From Acetivibrio saccincola (lineage in GTDB: Bacteria; Bacillota; Clostridia; Acetivibrionales; Acetivibrionaceae), in the NCBI RefSeq assembly GCF_002844395.1, contig NZ_CP025197.1, positions 248,001 to 312,000 on the forward strand: 64,000 bases of DNA, given 5' to 3'. Shown in pieces: positions 37,372-46,255 of this stretch. Position 1 is the stretch's first letter, and each line of letters starts with the position of its first letter. The position numbers and the translations under genes are program-made. The notes beneath the pieces were generated by a model, which ran no database searches, was not told the origin of the DNA, and was given only the letters and a program-made list of their open reading frames with translations.

Positions 37372-38385
37372 ATGTTAGATAACGCTTCTATATTAATTAC
37401 AGGTGGAACAGGTTCTTTTGGAAAAAAGTTTATTGAAATGATTTTCAAAAAATACAATCCACGCAGAGTAGTTGTTTATTCCAGAGATGAATATAAACAG
37501 TTTGTAGTTAGAAATATGTTTAGTAGAAAATTAACGTCAGAACAAATGTCAAAGCTCAGGTTTTTCATTGGGGATGTAAGAGATAAAGACCGTTTATACA
37601 GAGCTTTTAAAGATATAGACTATGTAATCCACGCAGCAGCTATGAAACAAGTACCGGTATGCGAATATAATCCTTTTGAAGCTATAAAAACAAATATACA
37701 CGGTGCTCAAAATGTGATTGATGCAGCACTTGACAGAGGAGTAAAGAAAGTTGTTGCTTTATCTACAGACAAAGCTGTAAATCCTATAAACCTTTATGGG
37801 GGAACAAAGCTTGTATCTGATAAGTTATTCACTGCTGCCAATGCCTATTCAGGAGAAAAAGGAACTGTGTTTTCAGTTGTACGCTATGGAAATGTTGCAG
37901 GAAGCAGAGGATCTGTAATTCCGTTTTTTAAATCATGTATTGAAAAAGGAGAAAAAGAACTTCCAATAACGGATTTTCGTATGACACGTTTTTGGATTAC
38001 TTTGGAAGAGGGAGTTGAACTTGTTTTTAAAGCAATCAGAGAATCAAAAGGTGGAGAAACATATGTATCAAAAATACCATCTTTTAAAGTTGTAGATTTG
38101 GCTAAAGCTATTTCTCCGGAGTGTGAGTTGAAAGAAGTTGGCATAAGAGAAGGAGAAAAGCTTCACGAAGTTATGATTACAAAGGATGACAGCAGAAATG
38201 CTTTTGAATATGAAAAACATTATATAGTATATCCTAATTTTGATTGGTGGTCTAAAGATAAGCATTTTAAAAATGGTGGGAAAAGAATTGAAGACGGGTT
38301 TGAATATAATTCCGGAACAAATAAAGAATGGCTAAGCGTTGAGGATTTGAGAAAAAGGCTAGAGTTATTAAATATTGAAGATTAA
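37372..38385 (+). CDS. pseB: UDP-GlcNAc 4,6-dehydratase (inverting)
   Basis: This 337-residue short-chain dehydrogenase/reductase takes the first step of pseudaminic acid synthesis, C4-C6 dehydration with C5 inversion of UDP-GlcNAc. It has the NAD(P) loop ILITGGTGSFGKKF, and the catalytic Tyr-Lys region reads LYGGTKLVSDKLF (YGxTK form). Start ATG at 37372 with AGGGAG 8 bases upstream; an earlier ATG at 37351 lacks a site. Confidence 0.94.
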   Translation: MLDNASILITGGTGSFGKKFIEMIFKKYNPRRVVVYSRDEYKQFVVRNMFSRKLTSEQMSKLRFFIGDVRDKDRLYRAFKDIDYVIHAAAMKQVPVCEYNPFEAIKTNIHGAQNVIDAALDRGVKKVVALSTDKAVNPINLYGGTKLVSDKLFTAANAYSGEKGTVFSVVRYGNVAGSRGSVIPFFKSCIEKGEKELPITDFRMTRFWITLEEGVELVFKAIRESKGGETYVSKIPSFKVVDLAKAISPECELKEVGIREGEKLHEVMITKDDSRNAFEYEKHYIVYPNFDWWSKDKHFKNGGKRIEDGFEYNSGTNKEWLSVEDLRKRLELLNIED

Positions 38386-38408
38386 AAATATAAAAAAGGT
38401 GTGACTAT

Positions 38409-39077
38409 ATGAAAAAAGTAGTTGCAATAATACAAGCAAGAATGGGTTCTACAAGGCTGCCGGGAAAGGTAATGAAAAATCTATGTGGCAAGACGGTGCT
38501 TGCTCATGATATAGAAAGAGTGAGGCAGTCTAAATATATTGATGAGATTGTTATAGCTACCACAAAATTTAAAGAAGATGATATTATTTTAAGGGAAGCT
38601 TTAGAAAATGGAGCTAAAGTATATAGAGGCAGTGAAGATGATGTGCTTAGAAGATATTATGAAGCAGCAAAAGAAAATAAAGCTGATGTAATTGTAAGAA
38701 TTACTTCTGATTGTCCATTAATTGATCCTTTTATAGTTGATGAAGTTATAAAGGTTTATTTAAATAGCAATTATGATTTAGTAACTAATGCAGGTATTTA
38801 TCCGGAAAACAGAACCTATCCAAGAGGATTGGATGTAGAGGTTTTTTCTTTTGATATATTAAAAAAAGCTTTTCAAGAAGCAAAAGAAATGTATCAGAGG
38901 GAGCATGTAACTCCATTTATATATGAAAACAGTAAAAATATATACTATTACAAAAACGATATAGATTATTCAAAATACCGGTGGACTTTAGATACAGAGG
39001 AGGATTATAAGCTTATAGAAATAATATATAAAAGCTTTATAAAAGAAAGCATAATTTTTATTTTAATGATATTTTAA
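38409..39077 (+). CDS. SpsF-type cytidylyltransferase, C-terminus altered by a frame change
   Basis: This 222-residue protein is an acylneuraminate-cytidylyltransferase-like enzyme of the SpsF family (IIQARMGSTRLPGKVMKNLCGKTVLAHDIERV, with the YRGSEDDVLRRYYEAA and RWTLDTEEDYKLIE blocks). It probably activates a nonulosonic acid with CTP. A second copy lies at 45552. After about residue 214 this copy ends in an unrelated SIIFILMIF tail. Reading on in the -1 frame from 39050 restores a family-like end (FNDILKLFDNMPELFKINKN) to 39148. One base appears missing near 39040-39050. The core is intact. Confidence 0.85.
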   Translation: MKKVVAIIQARMGSTRLPGKVMKNLCGKTVLAHDIERVRQSKYIDEIVIATTKFKEDDIILREALENGAKVYRGSEDDVLRRYYEAAKENKADVIVRITSDCPLIDPFIVDEVIKVYLNSNYDLVTNAGIYPENRTYPRGLDVEVFSFDILKKAFQEAKEMYQREHVTPFIYENSKNIYYYKNDIDYSKYRWTLDTEEDYKLIEIIYKSFIKESIIFILMIF

Positions 39078-39308
39078 AGTTGTTTGATAATATGCCAGAG
39101 TTATTTAAAATTAATAAAAATGTGCAACAAAAAATTATCAGTAGATGAAAGAGGAATTTAAGTTGTCTGGTCGTATTACAAAGGTATAATGAGAGCATTA
39201 TTTATAAATTAACGTGAGTTTTACAAAACAACAAATTTTGTTAAATTTAAATATTAGAAATTAATAGATGTATAAGACAAGAAAAAATAAGTTATTAGAG
39301 GTGATAAG

Positions 39309-39950
39309 ATGTTAAATATAACTTTATTATGTGATAATCCAGATAGTTGGATTGTACCATATTTGCTTCAGTTAAAGGATGAGATACAAAAGAGAGGTCA
39401 TTTGGTTAGTTTTATTAATAATTATAAAGATATTAAAAAAGGTGATATTGCTTGTTTTTTGGGGTGTGAAAAAATTATTCCTCTAGAGTATTTAAGTTTA
39501 AATAGAAACAATTTGGTGGTGCATGAAAGTGATTTACCAAAAGGAAAGGGATGGAGTCCTCTGACATGGATGATTTTAGAGGGAAAGAACAGAATACCCA
39601 TTACTTTATTTGAAGCTGCTAAAAATGTTGATTCGGGGGATATTTATTTACAGGACTATATTGAGTTAGATGGAACAGAATTGTTGTCAGAAATAAAGCA
39701 TTTGCAAGGAAAGAAAACAAATGAGTTAATCTTGAAATTCATTGATAATTATTCTAAAATGCAAGGAAAACCACAGGAAGGAGAAGAAAGTTTCTATAGA
39801 AAAAGAACTCCTAAAGATAGTGAATTAGATATAAATAAGACTATAGATGAACAATTTAATTTATTAAGAGTTGTAGATAATGAAAAATACCCGGCTTTTT
39901 TTTACAAGAATGGGCATAAATACATACTAAAAATATATAAGGACAAATGA
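39309..39950 (+). CDS. Formyltransferase-like protein (first)
   Basis: This 213-residue protein resembles the methionyl-tRNA formyltransferase fold used by sugar N-formyltransferases. The motif LVVHESDLPKGKGWSPLTWMILEGKNRIPITLFEAAKNVDSGDIYLQ matches the formyl-transfer loop (His, then S/D-LP, then G-SP, then D-GDI). It is too short and divergent to be Fmt itself, and its place between pseudaminic acid genes points to N-formylation of an amino sugar. The donor would be 10-formyl-THF. The 160 bases before it contain nothing clear. Confidence 0.75.
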   Translation: MLNITLLCDNPDSWIVPYLLQLKDEIQKRGHLVSFINNYKDIKKGDIACFLGCEKIIPLEYLSLNRNNLVVHESDLPKGKGWSPLTWMILEGKNRIPITLFEAAKNVDSGDIYLQDYIELDGTELLSEIKHLQGKKTNELILKFIDNYSKMQGKPQEGEESFYRKRTPKDSELDINKTIDEQFNLLRVVDNEKYPAFFYKNGHKYILKIYKDK

Positions 39951-40058
39951 TCTATGTGCGAGAGTCAGCTGTGTTGAATCTTTAAAGGAATTTTAACCAT
40001 AAAAAACAGATGTATGTTAATAAAGTAGAAATAGATTTAACATAAAAGGAGTATGTTT

Positions 40059-41108
40059 ATGATAGAACCAATAAAAATAAAGAACAGATACATAGGAAAA
40101 AACTGTCCAGTTTATATTATTGCTGAAATGTCTGCTAATCATGCGGGAGATATAAATAGGGCTATAGAAATTATTCATGCTGCCAAAGAGAGTGGAGCAG
40201 ATTGTATTAAGATACAGACTTATACTCCGGATACAATGACAATAGATTCTAAAAAAGATTATTTTAAAATAAAAAGTGGAACATGGGAAGGGGAAAATTT
40301 GTATAACCTTTATCAAAAAGCATACACTCCTTGGGAATGGCAAAAACAGCTTAAAGAGGAAGCTGAAAAAGTAGGACTTGATTTTCTTTCAACTCCTTTT
40401 GATTTTACAGCTGTGGATTTTTTAGAAGATTTGGGAGTGGATTTTTACAAAATTGCATCTTTTGAACTTGTAGATATACCTTTAATAAAATATGTAGCTT
40501 CAAAAGGAAAGCCTATTATAATGTCTACTGGCATGGGAACATTAGGAGAAATTGAAGAGGCAGTTAAAGCTGTAAGGCAAGCAGGCAATAAAAATTTATG
40601 TTTGCTTAAATGTTCCAGTGCTTATCCAGCAGTTTCAGATGATATGAATCTTGTGACGATAAAACATTTAGAAAAAACATTTGGTGTTCCTGCAGGCTTA
40701 TCAGATCATTCATTGGGCTCTGTTGGGGCAATTGCAGCTGTAGCAATGGGAGCTAAAATAATCGAGAAACATTTCTGTATAAGTAGGGAAATAGAGAATC
40801 CTGATGCATCATTTTCTATGGAGCCAAGTGAATTTAAAAAAATGGTTGAAGATATACGAGCGGCAGAAAAGGCTATAGGTAAGGTATGTTATGATATTTC
40901 GGAAAGGGAAAAAGCCAGTCAAGTATTTAGAAGATCTATATTTGTTGTTGAGAATATAAAAGAAGGAGAAATTTTTACTGAAAAGAATATTAGAGTTATA
41001 CGGCCTGGTTATGGTCTTTCTCCAAAGTATTATGAAGATATTATTGGTAAAAAGGCATCAAAGGATATTGAAAAGGGTGAACCACTTTGCTGGAATATGG
41101 TTGACTAA
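40059..41108 (+). CDS. pseI: Pseudaminic acid synthase
   Basis: This 349-residue enzyme condenses 6-deoxy-AltdiNAc with phosphoenolpyruvate to make pseudaminic acid. NeuB-type TIM barrel blocks are present (YIIAEMSANHAGDINRAIEIIHAAKESGADCIKIQTYTPDTMT, FLSTPFDFTAVDFLEDLGVDFYKIAS, GLSDHSLGSVGAIAAVAMGAKIIEKHFC), plus a C-terminal SAF domain (RRSIFVVENIKEGEIFTEKNIRVIRPGYGLSP). ATG at 40059 has AAGGAG 7 bases upstream and was preferred over ATG at 40053. Assignment to PseI over NeuB or legionaminate synthase rests mainly on the PseB/C/G neighbours. Confidence 0.92.
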   Translation: MIEPIKIKNRYIGKNCPVYIIAEMSANHAGDINRAIEIIHAAKESGADCIKIQTYTPDTMTIDSKKDYFKIKSGTWEGENLYNLYQKAYTPWEWQKQLKEEAEKVGLDFLSTPFDFTAVDFLEDLGVDFYKIASFELVDIPLIKYVASKGKPIIMSTGMGTLGEIEEAVKAVRQAGNKNLCLLKCSSAYPAVSDDMNLVTIKHLEKTFGVPAGLSDHSLGSVGAIAAVAMGAKIIEKHFCISREIENPDASFSMEPSEFKKMVEDIRAAEKAIGKVCYDISEREKASQVFRRSIFVVENIKEGEIFTEKNIRVIRPGYGLSPKYYEDIIGKKASKDIEKGEPLCWNMVD

Positions 41109-41120
41109 TGGAGGTAAGTT

Positions 41121-41816
41121 ATGAACATAATTATTGCCACTATAAAATCATGGAACATTAAAAATGCAAACCGTTTTAAAAAAAATAATAAAGATAAATA
41201 TAATGCATTTATTATTACAAATAAAAATGACCTGACTTTAGAAGTGGTAAAAAAATTAAACCCTAAGATTATTTTTTTCCCACATTGGTCTTGGATTATT
41301 CCAGATGATATTTTTAAAAATTATACTTGTGTAGTTTTTCACATGACTGATTTACCTTATGGGAGAGGCGGGAGCCCATTGCAAAATCTTATTGAAAGAG
41401 GACATAAAAGCACGAAAATATCTGCCATACGAGTAGATGGAGGAATAGATACAGGGGACATATTTTTAAAAAAGCACCTTGATTTATATGGTACAGCTGA
41501 AGAAATTTTTATACGGGCTTCTAACATAATATTTAATGAAATGATTCCGGAGATTCTTGAAAAAAAACCTTTACCTCAAAAGCAAGAAGGAGAAGTTGTA
41601 GAGTTTAAAAGAAGAAAACCTGAACAAAGCGAAATACATGCTGATTTTAGCCTGGGAAAAATATATGATTACATTAGAATGCTTGATGCAGAAGGATATC
41701 CAAAAGCATTTATAAAGTTTGGGAATTACCGACTGGAGTTTTCAAGGTCATCTTTAAAAAATGATAGGATTATTGCTGATGTTGAAATTATTGTGGATGG
41801 TGAAGAAAATGAGTAA
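41121..41816 (+). CDS. Formyltransferase-like protein (second)
   Basis: This 231-residue protein has the same fold signature as the gene at 39309: VVFHMTDLPYGRGGSPLQNLIERGHKSTKISAIRVDGGIDTGDIFLKKHL. The HxTDLPxGRGxSPLQNLI block is characteristic of sugar formyltransferases of flagellar islands. GGAGG precedes the ATG. Its stop overlaps the deacetylase start by 8 bases (ATGAGTAA). In C. jejuni-type pathways this step is an acetyl transfer by PseH, which is absent here. Confidence 0.78.
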   Translation: MNIIIATIKSWNIKNANRFKKNNKDKYNAFIITNKNDLTLEVVKKLNPKIIFFPHWSWIIPDDIFKNYTCVVFHMTDLPYGRGGSPLQNLIERGHKSTKISAIRVDGGIDTGDIFLKKHLDLYGTAEEIFIRASNIIFNEMIPEILEKKPLPQKQEGEVVEFKRRKPEQSEIHADFSLGKIYDYIRMLDAEGYPKAFIKFGNYRLEFSRSSLKNDRIIADVEIIVDGEENE

Positions 41817-42493
41817 GATATTAGTGCTAGCAGCTCATCCCGATGATGAGATACTTGGATTAGGAGGTACAGTCAGAAAACACGCAAACTTAGGTGATGA
41901 TGTACAATGTGTTATATTAGGTGAAGGAATTACGTCTAGGGCAGAGAAAAGAGAAAAAGGGGATAAGAATGCTGTTGATGATATTAAAAAACAAGCACTT
42001 AGAGCAGCAGAGATAATTGGTTTTAAAAAAGTATTTTTTTTCAAATTTTCCGGATAATAGATTTGATTCAATAGATTTACTAGACATTATAAAAGAAGTA
42101 GAAAAATATATAATGGAAATACAGCCTGAAATAATATATACACATCATTATGGAGACTTAAATATTGACCATAGGAGAACTTTTGAGGCAGTTATTACAG
42201 CTACAAGACCTTTAGAGGGTTGTTGTGTGAAAGAAGTATATTGTTTTGAGACACCTTCTTCTACAGAATGGAACTTTGAGTATGGAAGTAATACTTTTAA
42301 GCCTAATGTTTTTGTGGATATAGAGGATACTATAGATGAAAAACTTAAAGCTATGGAATGTTATAAATCAGAAATAAGGGAATATCCTCATCCAAGGTCT
42401 TTAAAAGCACTTGAAATAATAGCTGCTAGATGGGGAACAGTAGTTGGTAAAACTTATGTAGAGGCTTTTGAACTTATTAGAAAAGTGGTGTAA
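41809..42493 (+). pseudogene. PIG-L family N-deacetylase, split by a T8 tract
   Basis: The first frame (41809-42057) starts MSKILVLAAHPDDEILGLGG, with the zinc-binding HPDDE motif of PIG-L/LmbE deacetylases, and ends in a wrong tail after a run of eight T at 42034-42041. Removing one T lets translation continue as SNFPDNRFDSIDLLDII, then THHYGDLNIDHRRTFEAV (the second His-Asp motif), to 42493, a normal 227-residue protein. It may be a real frameshift, a phase-variable tract or an assembly error. It would remove an N-acetyl group from a sugar precursor. Confidence 0.8.
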
Positions 42494-42500
42494 TGGTCTA

Positions 42501-43571
42501 ATGAATGTAGGAATAAGAGTGGATGGTAGTAAAAATATCGGAATGGGCCATATAATGCGTTGCATATCACTTGCAAGGAGTTTTAAAGATGCAGGAAGTA
42601 ACGTATTTTTTATAAGCAAATACCAGCAAGGAATTTTTGCAATAGAGGAAAATGGATTTAATCTAAAGAAACTATCATATGATGAACAAAAAGAACAAGA
42701 ACCTAAGGAAGAATTTTACTATGGGAATTCCTTGGAATTGGAAGAAGAATCAGAGGAAATAATCAGATTGATTGAAATTTGTAAACTAGATGTTTTAATT
42801 ATAGACTCATATAATGTTACTGAAAAATATTTTTTGAAGATAAAACCGTATGTGAAAATATTGGTTTATATAGATGATGTAAATGCTTTTCCTTATCCTG
42901 TTGATGTGGTTATAAATGGTAATATTACTGGGAAGTATCTTGATTATAAATCTTATTTTAAAAATCAGAAGTTTTTGTTAGGTCCTTCTTATAATTTAAT
43001 ACGTGACGAATTTAAAAACATTTCTAAAAGGGCCGTATCTAAAGAAGTAAAAAAAATAATGATTACAACAGGTGGTTCAGATCCTTTTAGAACTATGGAG
43101 TTATTAATAGATATAATTAGAAGTGATAATTCACTAGATGGCATAGAGATTCATGGAATAATAGGAGTCGGATTTCAAAACAAACAAGAATTAAAAGAAA
43201 AACAAAGACAGTATAAAAACATTGTTCTCCATGAAAATGTCGTGAAGATGTCTGAAATAATGCTTTATTGTGATATAGCACTGTCTTCATGTGGAAGCAC
43301 TTTATATGAGCTTTGTGCATGTGGAACTCCTGTTTTAGGTTTTGTTTTGGCAGATAACCAGGAATTTGTTGCAAAAAAGATGGACGAACTTGGATATATA
43401 AAATTTTTAGGTTGGTATCATCAGCTAAAAAAAGAAAATGTTAATTATACTATAAAAGAAATTATACATGGTTTTGAAACAAGGGAAGAGATGGTAAAAA
43501 GGCAACAAGGATTAGTAGATGGAAATGGAACTAAAAGAGTTGTAAATGTTATAAGAGAAATGTTATTTTAA
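42501..43571 (+). CDS. pseG: UDP-2,4-diacetamido-2,4,6-trideoxy-beta-L-altropyranose hydrolase
   Basis: This 356-residue GT-B-fold enzyme removes UDP from the sugar nucleotide ahead of the PseI reaction. The N-terminus MNVGIRVDGSKNIGMGHIMRCISLARSFKDAG has the catalytic GMGHxMRC motif of PseG. IMITTGGSDPFRTMELL and the SSCGSTLYELCACGTPVLGF block complete the fold. The ATG at 42501 is preferred because the family starts there; an earlier in-frame ATG at 42468 lies in the upstream gene. Confidence 0.92.
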   Translation: MNVGIRVDGSKNIGMGHIMRCISLARSFKDAGSNVFFISKYQQGIFAIEENGFNLKKLSYDEQKEQEPKEEFYYGNSLELEEESEEIIRLIEICKLDVLIIDSYNVTEKYFLKIKPYVKILVYIDDVNAFPYPVDVVINGNITGKYLDYKSYFKNQKFLLGPSYNLIRDEFKNISKRAVSKEVKKIMITTGGSDPFRTMELLIDIIRSDNSLDGIEIHGIIGVGFQNKQELKEKQRQYKNIVLHENVVKMSEIMLYCDIALSSCGSTLYELCACGTPVLGFVLADNQEFVAKKMDELGYIKFLGWYHQLKKENVNYTIKEIIHGFETREEMVKRQQGLVDGNGTKRVVNVIREMLF

Positions 43572-43589
43572 GAAAGATGGTGGTTATTT

Positions 43590-44741
43590 ATGAGTGATAA
43601 TAAATTTATTCCATATGGCTGTCAGTGGATTGATGAGGATGATATTAATGCTGTAGTGGATGTACTCCGATCTGATTATTTAACTACAGGACCTAAAGTT
43701 TTGGAATTTGAAAAAAAATTTGCAGATTATACTGGAGCTAAATATGCTGTTTCAATTTCTAATGGTACAGCTGCTTTACATGCAGCTTGTTTTGCAGCAG
43801 GGATAAAAGAAGGGGATGAAGTGATAACAACGCCCATTACTTTTGCTGCATCAGCTAATGCTGTATTGTATCAAGGTGCAAAGCCGGTTTTTGCAGATAT
43901 AGATGAAAGAACATATAATATAGATCCAAAAGAAATAGAAAAAAATATTACAAATAAAACAAAAGCAATTATACCTGTTCATTTTACTGGTCAACCTTGC
44001 GATATGGATGAAATACATAAAATTGCACAAAAATATAATTTGATGGTTATTGAAGATGCGGCTCATGCATTAGGGGCAGAGTATAAAGGAAAAAGAATTG
44101 GAAATTTGTCAGATATGACTATATTTAGTTTTCATCCTGTAAAGCATATTACAACAGGAGAAGGCGGTATGATTACAACAAATAATAAAGAATTGTATGA
44201 AAAATTATTATTGTTCAGGACACATGGCATTACAAGAAAAAGAGAACTTTTTGAAAATGCTGATGAAGGTCTCTGGTTTTATGACCAGTTATGTTTAGGC
44301 TATAACTACCGTATGACGGATATACAATGTGCATTGGGTTTGAGTCAATTAAAAAAATCAGATAAATTTTTATCCAGAAGAAGAGAAATTGCAGAGATAT
44401 ATAATAAAGCTTTTAAAGAGTTAGATGGTGTAATTGTGCCTTTTCAAAAAGAGGATAGAAACTCAAGTTGGCATCTTTATGTAGTTAAATTTGATTTAAA
44501 TACGTTAAGTATGAGCCGAAGAAAAATATATGATTTTTTAATTTCCCAGGACATAGGCGTAAATGTACATTATATACCAGTGTATTATTTGAGCCATTAT
44601 AAAAAGTTGGGATATAAAAAAGGTATATGTAAAAATGCAGAGAAATTATATGAAGAAATAATTACACTGCCCCTTTATCCTAAAATGAATGATGAAGATG
44701 TAGAATATGTTATTAATGCTGTAAAGAAAGTTGTGCTTTAA
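43590..44741 (+). CDS. pseC: UDP-4-amino-4,6-dideoxy-N-acetyl-beta-L-altrosamine transaminase
   Basis: This 383-residue PLP-dependent aminotransferase of the DegT family acts on the PseB product to add the 4-amino group. It has the IPYGCQWIDEDDINAVVDVLRSDYLTTGPKVLEFEKKFA start typical of PseC, VIEDAAHALGAEYKGKRIG, and the PLP lysine in FSFHPVKHITTGEGGM. Its last 43 coding bases recur exactly at 48553-48595. Confidence 0.94.
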   Translation: MSDNKFIPYGCQWIDEDDINAVVDVLRSDYLTTGPKVLEFEKKFADYTGAKYAVSISNGTAALHAACFAAGIKEGDEVITTPITFAASANAVLYQGAKPVFADIDERTYNIDPKEIEKNITNKTKAIIPVHFTGQPCDMDEIHKIAQKYNLMVIEDAAHALGAEYKGKRIGNLSDMTIFSFHPVKHITTGEGGMITTNNKELYEKLLLFRTHGITRKRELFENADEGLWFYDQLCLGYNYRMTDIQCALGLSQLKKSDKFLSRRREIAEIYNKAFKELDGVIVPFQKEDRNSSWHLYVVKFDLNTLSMSRRKIYDFLISQDIGVNVHYIPVYYLSHYKKLGYKKGICKNAEKLYEEIITLPLYPKMNDEDVEYVINAVKKVVL

Positions 44742-44809
44742 GACATAAAACCTTACCCTGTTTTGGTTTTAAAATTTAAATATAGGAAATAAAACTGGAG
44801 GTGTTGGTA

Positions 44810-45541
44810 TTGGCTAATGAGAAAGTAGCACTTGTTACAGGAGGGAGTAGAGGGTTAGGAAGAGCTATTGTCGAAAACTTTATTAATAATGGGTATAAGG
44901 TTGCTTTTACTTATTTAAATAGTGAAGAAAATGCAAAAGAGATCTGTAAGTTATATGGCGATAATGTTTTGCCTTTAAGAGCAGATGCATCAGATTATAA
45001 AAGGGCATTTGAAGTTGTTAGAGAGGTTGTATCTACATATGGAAGTCTAGGGGTTCTCTTAAATAATGTGGCTTCTGCAAAAGATAAACCAATATGGGAA
45101 ATGGATCTAGAAAGCTGGAATTTTGGAATAACTAATACATTGGGCTCTTGTTTTAATTATACAAGAGCAGTTGTAGATATATTCATGAAAAATAAAAAAG
45201 GCAAGATAATAAATATAGGTTCAATAAACGGTATAAGAGGTAGGGAAGGAAGTGTTAGCTATAGTACTGCAAAAGCAGGAATTATAGGCTTCACAAAGAC
45301 TATTGCTAAAGAATTAGGTGAATATAATATAAATGTAAACCTTGTTGCACCGGGTTTTATTGATACTGATGGGCAGAAAAATACAAGTCAGTTAATTAGG
45401 AAATTAGTTCTCAATGAGTGCACGATAAGAAAACTATCTACACCACAGGAAATTGCATATGTTGTTGAATTTCTTGCTAGTGAGAAAGCAGATAATATTA
45501 CAGGACAGATAATACAAGTTGATAATGGCCAATATATTTAG
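44810..45541 (+). CDS. Short-chain dehydrogenase/reductase (FabG-like)
   Basis: This 243-residue NAD(P)-dependent SDR has the Rossmann loop VALVTGGSRGLGRAI, NNVASAKD, and the catalytic Ser-Tyr-Lys in INIGSINGIRGREGSVSYSTAKAG. It ends with ADNITGQIIQVDNGQ, as in FabG-like proteins. In this island a sugar or sugar-side-chain substrate is more likely than a fatty acid. Start is TTG at 44810, 8 bases after GGAGG. Confidence 0.88.
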   Translation: MANEKVALVTGGSRGLGRAIVENFINNGYKVAFTYLNSEENAKEICKLYGDNVLPLRADASDYKRAFEVVREVVSTYGSLGVLLNNVASAKDKPIWEMDLESWNFGITNTLGSCFNYTRAVVDIFMKNKKGKIINIGSINGIRGREGSVSYSTAKAGIIGFTKTIAKELGEYNINVNLVAPGFIDTDGQKNTSQLIRKLVLNECTIRKLSTPQEIAYVVEFLASEKADNITGQIIQVDNGQYI

Positions 45542-45551
45542 GAGGATTTGT

Positions 45552-46241
45552 ATGAAAGTGTCTGCAATAATTCAAGCACGGACTGGTTCTAGCCGTCTCC
45601 CAGGAAAAGTACTTAAAGAAATTTGTGGGTTACCTGTATTGGTGCATGTAATAAACAGAGTTAAACAAGCTAAAAAGGTAAATGAAATAATAGTTGCTAC
45701 TACTGATAAGGCTAGCGATGAAGTGATTGTAGATATTAGTGAGATGGAGAATATCAAGGTTTTTAGAGGAAGTGAAGAAGATGTACTTGAGAGATATTAC
45801 AAGACAGCTTTGCATTTTAAATCGGATATTATTGTTAGGATAACAAGTGATAATCCTTTAACCGATCATAGGCTGATAGATAAAATAGTAGAGAATTTAA
45901 TTATACATAATGCGGATTATAGTTGTAATAACATGCCTTCAACATATCCATATGGATTAGATTGTGAATGTTTTACTTTTCAGGTACTAGAGGAAGCTTT
46001 TTTTAATGCGAAAGATAAATATGAGAGGGAACATGTAACCCCTTATATAAGAGAAAATAAAGAATTATTTAAGATAGTAAGCATAAAAGGAAACGATAAT
46101 TATTCACATCTAAGATGGACATTAGATACACAAGAAGATTACAACCACATAAAAGAAATATTCGAGAATTTGTACCATAAAAATAAATATTTCTTAACTG
46201 AAGATATTATTCAGTTTTTACAAGAAAACAAAAGAATTTAG
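45552..46241 (+). CDS. SpsF-type cytidylyltransferase (second copy)
   Basis: This 229-residue protein is a paralogue of the gene at 38409 (IIQARTGSSRLPGKVLKEICGLPVLVHVINRVKQA, FRGSEEDVLERYYKTALHF, RWTLDTQEDYNHIKEIFENL). It is intact to its C-terminus (FLTEDIIQFLQENKRI). It likely makes the CMP-activated nonulosonic acid used by Maf. There is no NeuA/PseF of the classical kind in the island, so one of the two SpsF proteins must fill that role. GGAGG precedes the ATG. Confidence 0.88.
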   Translation: MKVSAIIQARTGSSRLPGKVLKEICGLPVLVHVINRVKQAKKVNEIIVATTDKASDEVIVDISEMENIKVFRGSEEDVLERYYKTALHFKSDIIVRITSDNPLTDHRLIDKIVENLIIHNADYSCNNMPSTYPYGLDCECFTFQVLEEAFFNAKDKYEREHVTPYIRENKELFKIVSIKGNDNYSHLRWTLDTQEDYNHIKEIFENLYHKNKYFLTEDIIQFLQENKRI

Positions 46242-46255
46242 GTGAGATATTAATT

